Part shown: in pieces, positions 1-9,720 of the stretch
Layout: each line of letters starts with the position of its first letter
Position numbering within the stretch: the stretch's first letter is position 1
From: Gari tellinella
Lineage: Eukaryota > Mollusca > Bivalvia > Cardiida > Psammobiidae
Assembly (NCBI GenBank): GCA_922989275.2
Contig: OV277866.1
Location: forward strand, 34,799,246 to 34,863,245
DNA length: 64,000 nucleotides
Direction of reading: 5' to 3'
Notes under the pieces: model-generated
The model's input: only the letters and a program-made list of their open reading frames with translations
The model's database searches: none
Told to the model about the DNA's origin: nothing
Program-made: the position numbers and the translations under genes

Positions 1-267
1 CGCAAACGGAAGCCTGATTTCATCCTTATTGAACAAAAAAGAGAAATTGAATGAAGACGGGACTTGTAAAGAGTTCAAGGCAGTTTTGCATAGTTTGCAA
101 TTTAACATTATACAGATCGTAATGTTTAAGACTAATGAAGTGGCCTTTATAACACATTATAATCTGCCAAGTTCTATACTCAAAACTAGCATACGGTTAA
201 TGCCTTTCCTGCCATTTCCCGATTACACGAACATGGCAAATAGTGTTGGCTTAGTCCAGACGGTGCA
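1..267. other. Flank of the PARP duplication unit
   Basis: From about 96 onward this is a close copy of 36952-37122, which follows the last catalytic exon of PARP copy B. It is therefore the 3' flank of a further unit lying to the left of the window. The first 95 bases do not match PARP sequence. The open frame here has no recognisable product. Confidence 0.6.
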
Positions 268-490
268 GGGGTCCGTTTCATAAAACTTTGTAGGACAAAT
301 GTTGTCGTTAGTCAGATTACAAAATGTTCAATTATTATTTTTTTCTCCATCTAATCCTGTCTTGTTTTGAAAAGACGATTCCAAAGAGATGTCACACGAC
401 AGGATAAAATGGAGAAATAAGAAATTAAATGTATTTTAAAGATTGGACTTACGACCGTTTTTGTAGTACGAAGTTTTATTAAACGTACCC
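268..490. repeat. MITE, GGGCCCGTTTCAT-type ends
   Basis: Imperfect inverted ends: gtccgtttcataaaact at the left and a complement ending near 490. An inner hairpin (aatcctgtc / gacaggat) surrounds a conserved GACGATTCCAAAGAGATGTC core. The same family recurs at 606-839, 37123-37362 and 37483-37720. It is non-coding and non-autonomous. Confidence 0.65.
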
Positions 491-605
491 AAGTCACTGA
501 ATATACAACGAATTTCCATCCTGACAGATGATCTGAGTATTGATTGTTTGTAATTCGATACCAATGATCTTCTACAACTAGCTACTCAGCAAGTGAGATG
601 TATGT

Positions 606-839
606 ATTTATAAATATTCGTACGACAAATGTTGTTATAAGTCAGATTATAAAAGTCTCAATTATTATTTATTTCTCCATCTAATCCTTTTTTTTGACAT
701 CTCTTAGGGATCGTTTCGAAAAGACAACACAAAATGTATGTCACACGACAGGATTAGATTGAAAACTCAGATATTCAATGTATTTGAAAGTTTTGACTTA
801 CGACCGTTTTTGTCGTACGAGGTTTATGAAACGGGCCCC
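606..839. repeat. MITE, second copy in unit A
   Basis: Same family as 268-490. The right end gtttatgaaacgggcccc is well preserved and the left end is eroded. The paralogous copy in the next unit is 37483-37720, so the element was present before the unit duplicated. Confidence 0.6.
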
Positions 840-1493
840 AGTCTTGATGTACAGCTCAACACAAGTTTTATTGTTGGTCAACCTTACGATCACTGAACTC
901 TTTCAAATTTTCCAACCACATTACATATTGTGCTTTACAGTTCTAGGTATTGTTGTTTGTTGTTGTATACTATACTTTTAGATGGGTCATATATCAACAC
1001 ATATGTTATGTGATACGATAGAAATTTGACAGAGTTGAACAATACTTCTAACAATTGATCTGAATTTGGACTGACAAAAACGTAGTCGGTTAACCCATTC
1101 ACTGCAACAACGTCATCTGTTTTAAATACTTTCGACTTTTCAAAGTCTTTCGTATTTATTTGAGGTTTAGGCAATTTTACTAGAGTAAGGAGTGTCAAAC
1201 ATTTTGAACCCTGGACATACATTCATCCTGTTACGCGGCGTCTGATCAGCATCCAACCTGTTCGCTATAGTGAGGTAACTAGTAATCACTAATAAAGTTT
1301 CATGAATGTTCTAAAACAGTAAAACAAATGCTAAATCAATGAAAAGGGCACTTACGTAGGAATAAATGTTTCATATGAATACTAGTTGTTTTATACAAGA
1401 TCTACAGTACCATGGAGCACCACTCGTATTTCTATATGTTCGACATTTAGCATATTTACTATTCGATTGTTTTAGCGACATTTTCTATTGCAG
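840..1493. other. Unit A upstream region and intron
   Basis: This is non-coding and paralogous to 37721-38864. Against that copy, the whole of exon 1 (38425-38624 there) is deleted here, leaving only the ATA plus GTGAGG donor at about 1265-1272. A palindromic-MITE remnant (acgcggcgtctgatcag) lies near 1224-1242. Confidence 0.6.
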
Positions 1494-1618
1494 CTCAAGT
1501 ACATAGACTTTGTAGCAAAACAACATCATGTTGAACTGAATATGATGAAAGACGAAGGTCGGATAGAAAAAAACGGTATCAGGACAAACTTCTATGAGGC
1601 GCTAGAAAAAATATACGA
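1494..1618 (+). pseudogene. PARP14-like exon 2, KH-like linker segment (copy A)
   Basis: This exon encodes 41 codons plus 2 nt and is the paralogue of 38865-38989. The acceptor is ctattgcag and the donor is GA|GTAGGT. The reading contains HHVELNMMKDEGRIE and FYEALEKIY. In PARP14-like proteins this type of segment lies between the macro domains and the WWE domain (family knowledge). Phase 2 at its end fits the one-nucleotide start of the WWE exon at 7719. The exon itself is open, but copy A has lost exon 1, carries a stop in its WWE exon and has a cut-off exon 3, so it is a pseudogene overall. Confidence 0.65.
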
Positions 1619-1626
1619 GTAGGTTT

Positions 1627-1812
1627 GCACTTTGCTTTATGTTTGTATTGCGTGTTGTTATCTATTTAGTGTGGAGATGAAGGAATGATATTGCGTGCGT
1701 GTGTGTGCGTGTATGTGTGTGTGTTTGTTATGGTATGACTGTGTGTGTGTTATGCTTGAGAGGTGTGTGTATTGTCTGTGTTGCGTTTCCTGCTCGAGTC
1801 TTTCGTAATTAT
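1627..1812 (+). mobile_element. Naiad-type Penelope-like element, 3' tail fragment
   Basis: It matches the tail of the element at 22640-23660, including the GT-rich tract and the end gcgtttcctgctcgagtc. It starts only about 8 nt after the exon-2 donor of copy A. In copy C the corresponding intron start (gtaggtttattgataaaaaac) is uninterrupted. Confidence 0.7.
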
Positions 1813-1831
1813 TTACTGATAAAAACTAATT

Positions 1832-2155
1832 GATCAATCGGACTACGGTACCAGGGGTCGTGAGTTCGATCCCCCACTGGACCAGCTTTCTGACTAGGGG
1901 ATTTGTTCTAAATCCCCGATGATATACAGGAATGCCCTTGAGCAAGACATGTACCGCAAATAGCTCCTCTCCACCTAGGGGTTAAAATGTGTACATGTGA
2001 AGCGTCAGAGTCGGTACTGCGGCTGCATTTGACTACGCCATAGGTTAGCAGTGCTCAATATGGTAGGCAATATGACTAAATGATCAGGGGAGTAAATGTA
2101 CAGTCAGCTTAGCTGTCATTCGGATTGAAAGTAGACTATAACTTGGTACATTACT
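1832..2155 (+). mobile_element. tRNA-derived SINE, 5' truncated
   Basis: A B-box-like sequence, gagttcgatcccc, lies at about 1862-1874, followed by a roughly 280-bp SINE-like body. Copy C lacks the whole block at the matching intron position, so it is an insertion. No convincing A box was seen upstream. The ends are approximate. Confidence 0.55.
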
Positions 2156-2311
2156 TTTATTAATTTCTCACATTGTTAATAACCTTAATTTGGAATGAGC
2201 ACGTAAGAGCAGTGTTTGTTGGTGTTGTTCTTTAGAAATAAGTTGTTCTTATTGCTGTTGCAGTGGGGGTTTTAAGTTGCTTAACAAGAGGCCAGTTTCC
2301 TGATCAACATC

Positions 2312-2358
2312 AGCGAGACGAAGGTAAAGCTTTCTGTTGCACTTGCCTTCGTCTCGCT
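2312..2358. repeat. Hairpin at the 5' end of the LINE
   Basis: A perfect 13-bp inverted repeat, agcgagacgaagg (2312-2324) and ccttcgtctcgct (2346-2358), with a 21-nt loop. Its first base is the first base of the LINE after the target duplication. Confidence 0.7.
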
Positions 2359-3041
2359 TTCAAACTGAGTAAATGTTTGAAAGCAGCTTTTGTTTCTAAA
2401 AGGATAAAGAGTGTTTAGTCACTTAAAACATGTTATCTTGTTAACTCCTATAGTGCTGGTACCGATATATAAAACATTTGCAAACAATGTAGATAGTGAT
2501 CGCATGGCTCGGAACGGAGCCCTCTGATATTGGTCAGCATTGTTTTTTGTCATAGAGTTTAGATGTATTGCGGATAATATCACTGCATTCGTGTCATTTA
2601 TTAGACAAAAATGAGTCTATCTGAGAAATCAGCACTATTAGGGTTAAGAAAACATTCATTTGAAATGCAGATGTTATGCAGATTTACTGGTGCCTTTCTA
2701 TGCTGGGTAAAACAGTACTACATGTATCCGTAAAATTGACTATCCGAATACTATTGCAAATTTACTAAATGATTTCATAGCTACAGTCGCTGGGAACGAG
2801 GTTTTTCCATTTACAATAGACTATACAACATGTTTTTTACGTGTGATTTCTCACAAATTATGAAAATTTTGACTTTTTAATGATGCTTTTCATTTGTACA
2901 TGTAATATTTGTGGTTTTTCTCTCTATCTTATGTGTTTACCTGTTATTTATTTTTATTTGTTAGCGAGGCATTCAAATATGTCATATTTTCGCTTCTTGG
3001 TAAAGTAACGTCTCTTTTAGTATTTTGCTGGCGATTCGAAG

Positions 3042-4024
3042 AAAGTAAATATTGTATCGTACAACTGTAGAGGTTTACACAGTAAAAAGAAAAGGTTGTC
3101 AGTGTTCCACCATCTAAAAGAATTAAAACATGAAATATACTGTTTGCAAGATACCCATTTTACGCAGGACATGTATAAAACTATATACACAGAATGGGGA
3201 TCTGAAATAGTTATAAGCTGCAACACATCACGAAGTAGGGGCGTCGCCATATTATTTAATATACCTAATTTTAAAATACATAATGTAACATATGACACAA
3301 ATGGAAATTTTATTATACTCGATTTAACTGTGAATGATTATCGTTTCACGCTTGCGTCAATTTACGGTCCTAATCAAGACCAGCCGTCCTTTTACGATAA
3401 TATATTTGACAGCATAGATAATTTTGGAAATATCTCATATGCAATATGTGGCGATTTTAACTTAGTTTTGGATCCAGATAAAGATTATTATAATTATAAA
3501 CATATCAACAATAAAAATGCTAGAAATACTGTATTAGAATATATTTCTAACAGAGAGCTAGTCGACCCTTTTAGGGAGCTTAATCCACAAACACAACTCT
3601 ACACTTGGAGGAAGCAAAGACCTATTCAGCAAGCTCGACTTGACTTCTTTTTAATTTCTTCATCTATCAGAATGTATTTGTCTGATTCAAAAAATCATCA
3701 TAGCTTCTGCTCCGATCACTCTATAATATCATCAACGTTTCAGTCTAATGAATTCCAACATAGTTCAGGATTGTGGAAGCATAACAACTCATTATTAAAT
3801 GATTTAGAATATATAAATACAATAAATAAGAAAATTGAAGAGATAAAAGAACAATATGCATTACCCGTATACAACAGAGATACAATTAACAATATACCAA
3901 ATAGTGAAATTCAGTTTAGTATAAGTGACCAGTTATTTCTAGATACGATATTGATAGAAATCCGAGGTAAATCTATTTCATATAGCTCATACAAGAAAAA
4001 TCAATTCAAACGAGGGAAGAAAAT
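3042..4024 (+). pseudogene. LINE ORF2 part 1: AP-like endonuclease
   Basis: This is the N-terminal nuclease that nicks target DNA for target-primed reverse transcription. Visible motifs are IVSYNCRGL at the start, CLQDTHF, SIYGPN, CGDFNLVLD, RLDFFLI and CSDHSII. The reading is open upstream of its first start-like codon back to 3042. I therefore take the domain start from the conserved N-terminal strand, not from an ATG. The usual LQETH glutamate is aspartate here. The frame ends at 4026-4028 and the protein continues in another frame. Confidence 0.8.
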
Positions 4025-4118
4025 CTGAAAAAAGCAATACATGAAATGGAACAAAATTTAACAGAACAAAATTCAGGAGAACTTGTTTCTTTACACGATG
4101 AACTAAAGCAAAGGTTAC

Positions 4119-6520
4119 ATGATCAGATCAAAGGTTAAATGGAGCATTGAAGGTGAAAAACCAACTAAATATTTTTGTGGCTTAGAAAGGAAAAGTATAC
4201 AGACAAAAACATTAGGAAATATTGTTAAAGATGATGGAAGTCAGATAACCAAACAAAATATGATTCTAGAAGAGATCAAAACATTTTACGAAACTTTATA
4301 TAAATCTAAAGATGTCAATACAAAACCTGAAGAGCAAAATTATTTTTTTGAAAATGATAACATACCAAAACTGAGTAAAGGCGAATCCGAATGCATTGAG
4401 GGGGATATTACTATTGAAGAAGCAACAAATGTTTTGAAAAATATGAAAAATAATCGAAGTCCTGGTACCTCGGGCTTTAGCGCTGACTTTTATAAAGTAT
4501 TTTGGGTGAAAATAGGTGTGTTTGTTGTTAGAGCATTAAATGAATCGTACCGAATAAATAAATTGTCAGAAACACTAACTCAATGTTTAATTACATGCAT
4601 ACCAAAAGGCGACACACCTAAACAGTATCTTCAAAACTGGCGGCCAATTACTCTGTTGAATACTGTATATAAAATAAGTACTGGTTGTATAGCAAACAGA
4701 ATTAAATATTTTCTTCCTAAACTTATTCATCAGGATCAAACTGGATTTCTTAAAGGACGATTTATAGGAGAGAATACTAGGCTTATATATGATTTGCTCC
4801 ATTACACAGAGGAAAATGATATACCTGGTATTTTACTTTTAATCGACTTTGAAAAGGCTTTTGATTCACTTTCTTGGTCCTTTGTAAAAAGAACACTGAC
4901 AACCTTTAATTTTGGCTGCTCAATACAAACATGGTTTGATATTTTTTATAAAGATACAACATCAACTGTTACTCAGTGTGGTTACCTCTCCGATTTTTTT
5001 AAGATTGAAAGGGACTGCAGACAAGGTGATCCTTTATCTTGTTACATCTTTATTCTATGTGCCGAAATCTTATCAATTAAAATTAGGTCAAATCCAAATA
5101 TAAAAGGTATAACAATAGATCAAAATGAATTTAAGCTTTCCCAGTTTGCTGACGACACAAGTGTAATTTTGGATGGTTCAAGCGAATCACTTAATGAAAC
5201 GCTAGATACTCTTTCAAGATTCTCCGAAATTTCAGGTTTAAAGGTTAATTTTGAAAAAACGAAAGTAGTATGGATAGGTAAGAAAAAATATAGCTCTGAC
5301 ACAAATAAAACTAAATGAAAACTAACATGGAATCAGAATCATTTTGAGATGCTAGGGGTACATTTTCATGTAGATTTAGACAGAATTATCAATTTGAATT
5401 ACAAACCAAAAATAATTGAAATAGAAAAAACAATAAAATCATGGAATAGAAGAAAATTAACACCTATTGGTAAAATAACTGTCATTAAAAGTTTACTAGT
5501 CGCAAAGTTAAATCATTTATTTCTTGCTTTACCGAAACCTACAGAGAAAATGTTAAATAACTTACAAAATATATTTTTTACCTACATCTGGGGCGGAAGT
5601 CATAAGATAAAACAATCTATAATTGTAAAAGACGATGATGAAGGGGGGTTGAAAATGGTAAATTTAAGAGCTTTTATTGATTCGCTTAAAACAACATGGA
5701 TCAGACGGTTAGTAATAAAAAGTGGCGGATGGGTAGATATTATTAAATATAACATAGATATTAACAAAATGCTAAATTGTGGAAAACATTTCTATGAAAT
5801 TATCGCAGGTAAATGTAACAACAAGTTTTGGGCTCAAACATTCATGGCATTTTCGAAAGTTATTGATAATCATATAATAGATAAAAACACTATTCAAGAT
5901 TACCCTTTATTTGATAAAAGTGTATTCTTAAAGTCTTGGTTTCAAACTGGTTTACACTGCATTGGAGATTTGATAAATAAAAATGGTGCAATCATGACTT
6001 ATAACGAATTTGCAAATAAATATAATTTACCAACCAATTCTTTAATATACAATGGAATTAAACTTGCCATTGAAAAGGGACTTGAGCGTATCCAAATAAA
6101 AAAGGGTAGTTTAAACTCTATACAGAAACCAATGTTCCCGCCTTATTTAAAACTCATCTTAAAGGATTCTAAAGGTTCAAAAACAATATACAAATGCTTA
6201 AACAGAAATTTTGACCAGCCGACTTCTATAGAGAAATAGAATAAAACACTAAATATAACAATTAACAAAAAGGATTGGAAAGAAATATTTCAAATACCTT
6301 TTAAGATATCAAATGATACAGAAATACAGTGGTTTCAGTTCCGTATTATACACAGAATACTTGGAACAAACTACTATCTATTCAAAATGAACTATGTAAA
6401 AAGCCCATTATGTACTTTTTGTAAATCAGATTTAGAAACTATCGATCATTTGTTTTGGACGTGTCCTATCAGTCATCAATTAATTAAAAGCCTTTTTTCG
6501 TCCAAAATGAAGGAATTATA
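4119..6520 (+). pseudogene. LINE ORF2 part 2: reverse transcriptase and C-terminal domain
   Basis: Reverse-transcriptase signatures occur in order: NWRPITLLN, QTGFLKGRF, LLIDFEKAFDS (motif A aspartate), RQGDPLS (motif B) and FADDTSV (motif C). The thumb region follows after a stop at 5316-5318 (KSWNRRKLTPIGK). A C-terminal zinc-like motif, CTFC with HLFWTC, lies after another stop at 6237-6239. Three in-frame interruptions make it non-functional. The readable pieces are 4119-5318, 5349-6239 and about 6240-6520. Confidence 0.8.
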
Positions 6521-7718
6521 AAATCTTAATATCGACACAATGATTTTTGGTTTTAGAAATACAACAGATTATATAAACAAACCTGATTCTCATTATTTTT
6601 AAAATGTATATTTTTCAATGCAAATACAATAAATATCTACCTACAAGACAAGGTATAAAACTCTACTTATCCTTTAAATACAATATATTTAAGTCAATAG
6701 CAATTAAAAATGACTCTACGGATTGTTTTTATAATCAATGGGATCGCTTTAAAATTCTTTTTGAAACTTAAAACACCTATATTAAATCTATGTTTGTATA
6801 TAGTATATATTATATGAATGAAGGGGTGCAAACGTCCGTGTCCAAATATGTGTGCCTAATATGCAAAAAAAAAAAATATGACGTAAAAATATGGTAAGCA
6901 ATACAATTTGCATGAAAGTATGCCTGGCTACAAAATGTTTTTCTACAAAATGCTTTTTTTGTTTGTTTTTTTTCATTATTACTTTTTTCTTCACATTTTC
7001 TTTTCTGGTCTAAGTAATTAAAAACTTAGAGACCTTTGTCAATGCAATTAAATTGTATTTCTATGTTATATACATGGTTATGTAAGGTGTGCAGGAGGAT
7101 GGCTCCCCGACCCCTACACACCTATGACGGGGAAAATAAACGAGGTCCTGCTTTGACAAGGCCTGAACAAAAAAACAACAAAAAAACAACAAAAGAACAT
7201 CGATTTAAAGATATGAGGTATTGATCTTAAAATGTGAATCCTGACCAGAATTACAGATTTTAACCTTTTTAGTACTTGGACCGACATAAAAATACATTTT
7301 ATAATGGATTTATCCATTAATCGAATTACTGAAAAGGTATCACCTTTTAGCAACATTTTACTGCATCATGCCAGGCTATGGCAATGGGCCTAATGCTTTT
7401 CTGCACGTTGATCAAGCTGGCATACCCAAGGACCATATAGGGCTAACAAATAATCGTGTTTCAGTATGGAGTTCCATATCAGAGACCGTATAACACGACC
7501 TGTCAAACTGTAAATGTTAAAAACGGCAACGTCTAGAAAATATTAACCACAAGTTTTTTTTGAACAGCAGACGGCTTGAGGCATTATTAGACATCGGATA
7601 GCCTGGTGCCTAATTTTATTTGTAGAGGACATAGAACTGTTACCATTTATTAATAACTTTGTTTGGGAAATATCAATGTCTTCTCGATTTCACACACACT
7701 ATCATGTCTTTTCCATAG

Positions 7719-7904
7719 CATATTACTAGATGTTGAACGCAATGAACACAGCCAGAGGTTGGCTGTTTATGCTGCAAGCGTCATACAATAGTACTTCGTC
7801 TTACCCGATTCTACTGGACTACAAAGGCTACGTAAATATAAGCCTACTGCCAACAGCGAACTAGAAGACACCTACAAAGCCAAAGAGTCTAGGATAGAAC
7901 TGAT
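7719..7904 (+). pseudogene. PARP14-like WWE exon (copy A, with stop)
   Basis: Paralogue of the WWE exons 31693-31878 and 39707-39892, with the same 186-nt length, acceptor (ttccatag) and GTAAGA donor. WWE domains bind ADP-ribose-containing ligands in PARPs and ubiquitin ligases. The core motif VIQWHF of the other copies reads VIQ-stop-YF here because TGG became TAG at about 7790. With the deletion of exon 1 and the truncation of exon 3, this marks copy A as a pseudogene. Confidence 0.75.
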
Positions 7905-8648
7905 GTAAGACACACGTCTTAGCACATCGTGTATTAAACCATGAAAGTGAATAAATAACTATATTGAATTAAACGAGTACCTTGATATTTATGGTACATA
8001 TTATAACACCATCGTATAAACAGGCATCACTATTTACACGCTAACATAAGCTTAAGCTATGTTGGAATAGTGTATTTGTCTACTCGTATTAAATTAAGGT
8101 AACACAATCATGTAAGTGTTCATTCTGCGTTCGTCCATTACATAAATAAAATTACTTCAAGTAAAACTAATATGGTTTGTAACATTTAAACATACATTTT
8201 TACTTCCTTGGTAAAAATGTTACCTGTTTAAACATTGCGATATATAGCCATTGCTTTGAATTCAACTTACATCTTGAAAATAACGTATAACTTTATAACA
8301 AAAATAAAAACAAATTCATACGGAATATTTAGCAAAGACCAACACAACGATCTTACGATAACGATTATTTGCTAATATACTGTGCGACTGTCATAATGAA
8401 GGCACAAGCCGTCTTAAACATTCACAAGCACACTACAGCCTGCTTAAAATATTGTTTGCTTCTTTGTCAATTTTAATATTTTAGGCATTTAGACATAAGT
8501 AACATCGAGATTTAGTATCAAACAGTTCAGATTCTAACAGTCATGCTAAATGAAAGTCCGCCTTAGAATATACATTCAACGATATATTAGTTTTGCTCAG
8601 ATTTCAGAATGATGATAACCCCCGTCTGTACGTCATCGACCTTTTAGT
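7905..8648. other. Intron of PARP copy A
   Basis: This is collinear with 31879-32633 (copy B) and 39893-40627 (copy C) at high identity. It ends at the insertion point of the virus-like element. No exon was recognised. Confidence 0.65.
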
Positions 8649-8653
8649 GATGA

Positions 8654-8923
8654 TATGTATGTGAAATGGGGATACTGGAGCAAAATGGTTTAAACCCGAC
8701 ATTTTTAGCTTCTTCAGAAATGTTTGATGGTTTACCCGTTTGCTTTTGTATACCATATATATATATAAAGATAATATAGATAATTAAGTATATAAAAACA
8801 AAACAAATACGAATTTTTATTGTGCTATGATGCCACTTGGTTCAAATGAGCCATGCAAAAACAAACCAGTAAAAGACTCTGTTTATTGCAAAGTACATAA
8901 ATATATAATTAAAAATAATAAAA
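8654..8923 (+). repeat. Left terminal inverted repeat of the virus-like element
   Basis: 270 bp, complementary to 29493-29382 joined to 28241-28084. The best preserved part is gaaatggggatactggagc (from about 8663). It runs into the first codons of the small zinc-binding gene at 8827, so that gene's promoter and start lie in the repeat. Confidence 0.8.
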
Positions 8924-9051
8924 GTAAAGTTAAATCTTGTCTGAAGTGTGGAAAAGGTACCACAGCAAAATATCAAGTATGCGATCCATGTGGTGGACAT
9001 GCAATTAGATTGAGTCATAAATATATCGAAGTGATTAAAGACATCTCCTGA
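8827..9051 (+). CDS. Small zinc-binding protein of the virus-like element
   Basis: A 74-residue protein, the only intact viral-type reading frame. It has two cysteine clusters. An N-terminal PCKNKPVKDSVYCKVH resembles short C-x9-C-x2-H knuckles. A second cluster, CLKCGKGTTAKYQVCDPCG, is a C-x2-C plus C-x2-C zinc ribbon. The start is one of two adjacent ATGs at 8827 and 8830. The role is unknown; a regulator of DNA or RNA is an inference from the zinc ribbon. The first third lies inside the left terminal repeat, so a truncated mirror copy exists at the right end (28084-28182). Confidence 0.55.
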   Translation: MMPLGSNEPCKNKPVKDSVYCKVHKYIIKNNKSKVKSCLKCGKGTTAKYQVCDPCGGHAIRLSHKYIEVIKDIS

Positions 9052-9190
9052 CGACCTTTTGGTCATAACGCCTTGCCAGATTATTTACTGTCAATTTCCT
9101 TGCAAAAAGCATGGGTCTTGTGCATATTGAACCATTGAACCGTCTTATGTGAGACCGGACCTTTATATTTGATAGTTTGGTTAGAAATAA

Positions 9191-9445
9191 CAGGGCTGCC
9201 ATTTCTCCGGGGTTTTCCTTAATCTCCGGATTTTCCCCAATACATGGTAGCTTAAAGCAGGCTACAGTAAAGCAGAATGCGCCCTAAGGCACATTCTACT
9301 TTACTTACAGCCTGTTTTAAGTAGTCGCATGTCAACAAAGCACAAGAAAAAGGCTATGGGGTAAAGGTACGATTCGTAAAATAGCACTTGAAAAATGCAA
9401 ATTTGGAAATCTCAGGATTTTTTATGTCAACTTATGGCAGCCCTG
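9191..9445. repeat. MITE with CAGGGCTGCCAT ends
   Basis: A 255-bp element with perfect 12-bp inverted ends, cagggctgccat / atggcagccctg, flanked by aaataa on both sides (9185-9190, 9446-9451). The CAGGG ends are hAT-like, but hAT elements normally make 8-bp duplications. It lies between the zinc-binding gene and the polymerase. Confidence 0.75.
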
Positions 9446-9645
9446 AAATAACCATTGAAAATCTCTAGAGCATGAGTATAATCTGGGCTTGTATTTCACG
9501 TGCTTTACAGTTACATTGACACATCCACAAACAATATGCTGGTGGTTCTTCAATGGGCTGAGGAAAAGTCTTTAAGTCGTGGAGACAAGAGATTGCAAGG
9601 TTGAATAAAATACAAATATAGGTGTTTTGAATCTTTTTTTTTTAC

Positions 9646-9664
9646 CTTAAGCGATATATAAGTC
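9646..9664 (+). promoter_or_regulatory. TATA-like element upstream of the polymerase gene
   Basis: The sequence gcgatatataag lies about 60-70 nt upstream of the first ATG of the polymerase frame (9721). This differs from the TTAATAAA motif before the structural genes and may mark an early-type promoter. It is an inference from sequence only. Confidence 0.3.
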
Positions 9665-9720
9665 AGTTGAGTGTTGATACCATATTTAAAAACAAAGGTA
9701 TAAAAGCAAAAAATAACAAA

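Larger units (their letters stand above)
2312..7195 (+). mobile_element. Tx1/L1-type LINE, nearly full length, inactive
   Basis: Copy C reads gatcaacatctcattacatcg where copy A has 4.9 kb inserted. The flanks repeat aacatc (2306-2311 and 7196-7201), an apparent 6-bp target duplication. The element has a roughly 730-bp 5' UTR starting with a hairpin, one apurinic-endonuclease plus reverse-transcriptase ORF, a zinc-finger-like C-terminus and an A-rich tail of AAC repeats (about 7169-7195). No ORF1 was found. The ORF has frameshifts and stops near 4024, 4125, 5316 and 6237, so this copy is dead. The clade assignment rests on overall motif style and needs a tree. Confidence 0.8.
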
